DNA of 64,000 nt from Pterois miles (Eukaryota > Chordata > Actinopteri > Perciformes > Scorpaenidae): contig CAMQGK010000332.1 in assembly GCA_947000775.1 (NCBI GenBank), positions 482,501 through 546,500 of the forward strand. Direction: 5' to 3'. Shown one piece after another: positions 60,306 through 64,000 of this stretch. Positions within the stretch are counted from its first letter, which is position 1. Every line of letters begins with the position of its first letter. Below the pieces are notes generated by a model, which saw nothing but the letters and a program-made list of their open reading frames with translations, did no database searches and was not told the DNA's origin. A program made the translations under genes and the position numbers.

Positions 60306-60533
60306 AAAGTGTAGACTCCTGCCGAGGTGGCAGCTCTGCTCCCCGGTGTTCGAGGTCCTGGGATGCTGCCCGGGCTGGGATCTGAACCTGGGTCCTCCGG
60401 GGCAGAGAGCTGTTCCTTCCCCTCTCACCCACAGGTGTATATGCATCCCGTACACACACACGCACTCACTTACACCCATTTGCACCGGGGGGATCAGTAG
60501 GCCAGTGCAAAACTACCTGAACCCCAGAATACC
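60306..60533 (-). repeat. Possible tRNA-derived SINE fragment
   Basis: On the minus strand it contains GGTTCAGATCCC, one mismatch from a tRNA B box, within a GC-rich body (CCCGGAGGACCC, GCCCGGGCAGC). No clear A box or tail was found, so this is tentative. Confidence 0.25.
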
Positions 60534-61737
60534 CAACCCCAACCCTAACCCTAGCCCTAACCCTAACCCTAACACTAGCCCTAACACTAACACTAACCCT
60601 AACACTAACACTAACCCTAACACTAACCCTAACCCTAACACTAACCCTAACACTAACCCTAACACTAACCCTAAGACTAACCCTAACACTAGCCCTAACA
60701 CTAACCCTAACACTAACACTAACACTAACCCTAACACTAACCCTTACACTAACACTAACTCTAACACTAACCCTAACCCTAACACTAACCCTAACCCTAA
60801 CACTAACCCTAACACTAACACTAACCCTAACCCTAACACTAACCCTAACACTAACCCTAACACTAACACTAACCCTAACACTAACCCTAACCCTAACACT
60901 AACCCTAACACTAACACTAACCCTAACACTAACCCTAACCCTAACACTAACCCTAACACTAACCCTAACACTAACCCTAACCCTAACCCTAACACTAACA
61001 CTAACCCTAACACTAACCCTAACCCTAACACTAACCCTAACCCTAACACTAACCCTAACACTAACCCTAACACTAACCCTAACACTAACCCTAACCCTAA
61101 CACTAGCCCTAACACTAACCCTAACACTAACACTAACACTAACCCTAACACTAACCCTTACACTAACACTAACCCTAACACTAACCCTAACACTAACACT
61201 AACCCTAACACTAACCCTAACACTAACCCTAACCCTAACACTAACCCTAACACTAACACTAACCCTAACACTAACCCTAACCCTAACACTAACCCTAACA
61301 CTAACACTAACCCTAACACTAACCCTAACACTAACCCTAACCCTAACACTAACCCTAACCCTAACACTAACACTAACCCTAACACTAACCCTAACACTAA
61401 CACTAACCCTAACACTAACACTAACCCTAACCCTAACACTAGCCCTAACACTAACCCTAACACTAACACTAACACTAACCCTAACACTAACCCTTACACT
61501 AACACTAACCCTAACACTAACCCTAACACTAACCCTAACCCTAACACTAACCCTAACACTAACACTAACACTAACCCTAACACTAACCCTAACCCTAACA
61601 CTAACCCTAACACTAACCCTAACACTAACCCTAACCCTAACACTAACCCTAACACTAACACTAACCCTAACACTAACCCTAACACTAACCCTAACACTAA
61701 CACTAACCCTAACCCTAACACTAACCCTAACACTAAC
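60534..61737 (+). repeat. Interstitial telomere-like array (CCCTAA/CACTAA)
   Basis: About 200 hexamers in strict register, mixing CCCTAA (vertebrate TTAGGG on the other strand) with CACTAA (TTAGTG). Longer patterns recur, such as the GCCCTAACACTAACCCTAAC blocks near 60686, 61105 and 61441. The 492-codon TNPN frame through it is a by-product of the hexamer. Confidence 0.95.
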
Positions 61738-61739
61738 CT

Positions 61740-62323
61740 CTGGCTGGCAGAGAGCTCTCTGCTCCCCCTGACATCTAACACTGCTCTATTTAACATTAAC
61801 ATCTGCACTACTGACTGTATATAGAGAGTGTTATTCTTTATCTCTTCTATATTTTTTATATTTAGTGTGATTAATAGACCCCCAGCTAATTGTTGGTCAG
61901 GTGTATTATATAGCATTATACAGTATTACATTATGTTATATTGTGTATTGTCGTGTAGATTGTAATTATATATTAAACCACATCTCTATATATCTATTTC
62001 TACTTATATTATATTACATATATCATACATACAAATCATGTTATGTTATACAACATTACATTATATACTATATCATTATATCATATCATTATTTCATTAT
62101 TTTATTATTATAGTGTATAATGTTTACATTTCTTAGAATTAGATTAGTTTATAACAAGATTCTCTGTATATACTTCACACTTAGTACAGATATGTATATT
62201 CTCTTTTTTTATGTGTACATAGATGTGTATATTCTCTCATGTATATTGTGCTGATAACCTGCTGCTGTAACACCACAATTTCCCAACTTGGGATCAATAA
62301 AGTATCTATCTATCTATCTATCT
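61740..62323 (+). mobile_element. LINE 3' end with (TATC)n tail, possibly of LINE C
   Basis: A TGGCAGAGAGCTCTCTGCTC stretch, an AT-rich 3' UTR, and the terminus TTTCCCAACTTGGGATCAAT AAAG followed by TATC repeats, which is the usual end of L2-like fish LINEs. It directly abuts the second half of the minisatellite that LINE C interrupts, so it may be the missing 3' end of LINE C. Confidence 0.65.
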
Positions 62324-62326
62324 ATC
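62303..62326 (+). repeat. (TATC)n LINE tail
   Basis: Six TATC units following AATAAAG. Confidence 0.9.
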
Positions 62327-62712
62327 ACCGAGACCTGAGTGAGTCCTCCACTCAGGTCCAACACCGTCACTGAGAACTGAGTCCTCCACTCAGGTCCAAC
62401 ACCGTCACGAGACCTGAGTGAGTCCTCCACTCAGGTCCAACACCGTCACCGAGACCTGAGTGAGTTCTCCACTCAGATCTAACACCGTCACTGAGAACTG
62501 AGTCCTCCACTCAGGTCCAACACCGTCACCGAGGCCTGAGTGAGTCCTCCACTCGGGTCCAACACCGTCACCGAGAACTGAGTCCTCCATTTAAGGTCCA
62601 ACACCATCACTGAGAAGTGAGTCCTCCACTCAGGTCCAACACAGTCACTGAGAACTGAGTCCTCCATTCGGGTCCAACACCGTCACTGAGACCTAAGTGA
62701 GTCTTCCATTCA
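62325..62712 (+). repeat. GACCTGAGTGAGTCCTCC minisatellite, right half
   Basis: Same unit as 54718-55235, starting in mid-unit (CACCGAGACC) exactly where the left half stopped (GTCAC). Units here are slightly more diverged. Confidence 0.92.
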
Positions 62713-62894
62713 ACCCTAACCCTAGTTAAAAATAAAGCTGACTACTTCACGGATTTCACCTATCGCAAGTTATTTTTGGAATGCAACTCCCGCGATAAAC
62801 GAGGGTTCACTGTAACCCTAACCCCAGTGTAACCCTAGCCCTAGTGTAACCCTAACCCTCACGTAACCCTAACCCTAGAATAACCCTAACCCTA
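62713..62894 (+). repeat. CCCTAACCC remnants around a Tigger/pogo-like fragment
   Basis: Short ACCCTAACCCTAG runs at 62713-62728 and 62812-62894 surround a segment ending in CCCGCGATAAACGAGGG and TTCACTG followed by TA. The complement, CAGTGAACCCTCGTTTATCG, looks like a terminal repeat of a Tigger/pogo-type DNA transposon with its TA target. The other terminus is not clear. Confidence 0.5.
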
Positions 62895-63276
62895 GCTGAA
62901 GCTCTGGTGCTTGCAGTATGGACTATTCCCACGGTCTCCTGTGGCCACTAACCCTCTATGAAGTCCCGCTCTCAAAGGTGGAAAAGCTGGAGAGACTGGT
63001 CAACTCATATGTAAGGAAGTGGCTTGGCCTTCCCAGGTGCCTCAGCAGTATTTGGCTCTATGGCAAAGGGATGCTACACCTGCCCATTTCCAGTCTGGCA
63101 GAGGAGTACAAGTGCGCCAAACTCATACTGGAGATGATGCTGCTGGACTCGAGCGATCCATTTGTAGCCCAAGCGACACTTCCTTCGGGGTCCACTTCCT
63201 CCCGGTGGCCACCACCGGGAGGAAGTGGACCCCGTCGGTTGCAACTGAGCAGGCAAAGGCAGCACTCAGACACAGG
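62895..63276 (+). pseudogene. R2-like LINE reverse transcriptase fragment
   Basis: Reads YEVPLSKVEKLERLVNSYV, RKWLGLPRCLSSIWLYGKG, MLHLPISSLAEEYKCAKL and DPFVAQA, then in another frame VATTGRKWTPSVATEQAKAA and LRHR. This is the carboxy part of an R2/NeSL-type site-specific LINE protein, as known from fish. The frame is disrupted by an inverted duplication at 63186-63208. Confidence 0.65.
63186..63234. repeat. Perfect hairpin: 23-bp arms, 3-base loop
   Basis: Left arm 63186-63208, loop CCA 63209-63211, right arm 63212-63234, with no mismatch. The right arm is the ordinary coding sequence for GRKWTP; the left arm is its inverted copy and is extra relative to related proteins. Confidence 0.95.
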
Positions 63277-64000
63277 GTGTCACGGGTTCGTTTAAAACAA
63301 TGAAAAAAAATATATGGCTCAGCTGACAAACTTCAGGTTTGGTGATTTTTATTGGCACCAACCTCCTCCAAGCAGCAACCAAAAGTGAAAAACTATTTAC
63401 CAATTTACAACTATTTACAGCAGGAAAAAAAACAGAAAATACAGCATCTATGCAGCAGTCAACCTTACTCACTCGTGGTGTCCCAACCAACTCTCCCCCT
63501 GAGTCAGCAGAGACCACCTTATCTACCCCCTTAGCTCCTCCCCTGGGCAAACCCATCTTCATTTTACAGGGTTTTAGGGCATAACTCAGCCAGATATACA
63601 CAAATAATTACAAACCCACTATTAATATGGACCTCAATCCAGTAACTCAAAACAATTATATTTCGCTGCTCACACACATTACTTCACCACAATAAAACAG
63701 CAACATATACCTAAATTAATCATACTGGTACAGTCCGTGGTCACCTGACCATCTAAAGCGCGCCAAACAGCGCTATTTGTGACGCCCCCAGGAAATGCCT
63801 CTGTCTGGTCCGCGAACCAGAGGACCCAGGTGAGTGTGTATGCATGTGTATTAGTGCGCCGCTTTTAGACGCAGAGTGTGCACCCTCGGACGCCTGCCGC
63901 GTGTAGAAATGTGTCCATACATCTATTACCCCATGCGTTGGTGGGGAAACATTTTTTACCGGCACGGAACTCCACCAGCCAATGAATGTGCGAGGTGTGC
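63277..64000. other. Unassigned sequence, possible LTR-like start
   Basis: After the R2-like fragment the sequence changes at TGTCACGGGTTCG. On the minus strand an AATAAAA lies near 63350. No coding frame with a recognisable domain is present; short frames at 63339-63584 plus and 63753-63965 minus are not supported. A TG start and a repeated-looking character suggest a transposon piece, but no second terminus is in view. Confidence 0.3.

Noticed and set aside
60346..61824. 492-codon TNPN frame and the LVLG minus-strand frames
   Set aside because: Translation of telomere-like hexamers; no gene.

Overview
This is a window of a vertebrate nuclear genome, most probably a teleost fish. Three things support that. 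Two spliced genes lie in conserved order on the minus strand: chst8 (38404-46644), then kctd15 (21671-22751). The transposable elements are of typical teleost kinds (L2/CR1-like LINEs, a BEL/Pao LTR element, an R2-like LINE, a hAT element). Only about 1.4 kb is recognisable host coding sequence; the rest is tandem repeat, nested transposons and intron. Nothing bacterial or phage-like is present.

Layout. 1-21250: an AT-rich satellite with a 25-bp unit that switches orientation at least 13 times, with near-identical higher-order blocks of about 4.77 kb. 21254-22751: unique sequence with two kctd15 exons that encode the start of the BTB/T1 domain and join in frame. 22801-26690: a 12-bp minisatellite just upstream of the first of these exons. 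26691-29565: a GC-rich segment with a possible kctd15 promoter and 5' exon, a duplicated interspersed repeat and simple repeats. 29570-37640: an array of CGTCATCATCT-type units, interrupted by about 1.9 kb of degenerate low-complexity sequence that looks like a consensus artefact. 37641-38403: the chst8 3' flank. 38404-39399: the large catalytic exon of chst8. 39413-46240: a BEL/Pao retrotransposon inserted 13 bp from the chst8 splice acceptor, itself carrying a hAT insertion. 46604-46644: a small upstream chst8 exon. 46940-53020: LINE A, split by a younger, nearly intact LINE B. 53189-55235: two minisatellites. 55265-62323: LINE C with a large insertion that includes an SGNH-type ORF1 and 1.2 kb of telomere-like hexamers. 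62325-63276: the second half of the split minisatellite, a Tigger-like fragment and an R2-like LINE fragment containing a perfect hairpin. 63277-64000: unassigned.

How the parts relate. Both host genes read leftwards. kctd15 continues beyond base 1, because its third coding exon is not found anywhere left of 21671; the whole palindromic satellite therefore lies inside a kctd15 intron of more than 21.6 kb. The BEL element accounts for almost all of the last chst8 intron, which would be about 0.37 kb without it. The main points of interest are structural: orientation-switching satellite blocks in a transcribed intron, splice-site-like minisatellite units next to an exon, a retrotransposon abutting a splice acceptor, LTRs of unequal length within one element, and several layers of nested insertion that can be ordered in time.
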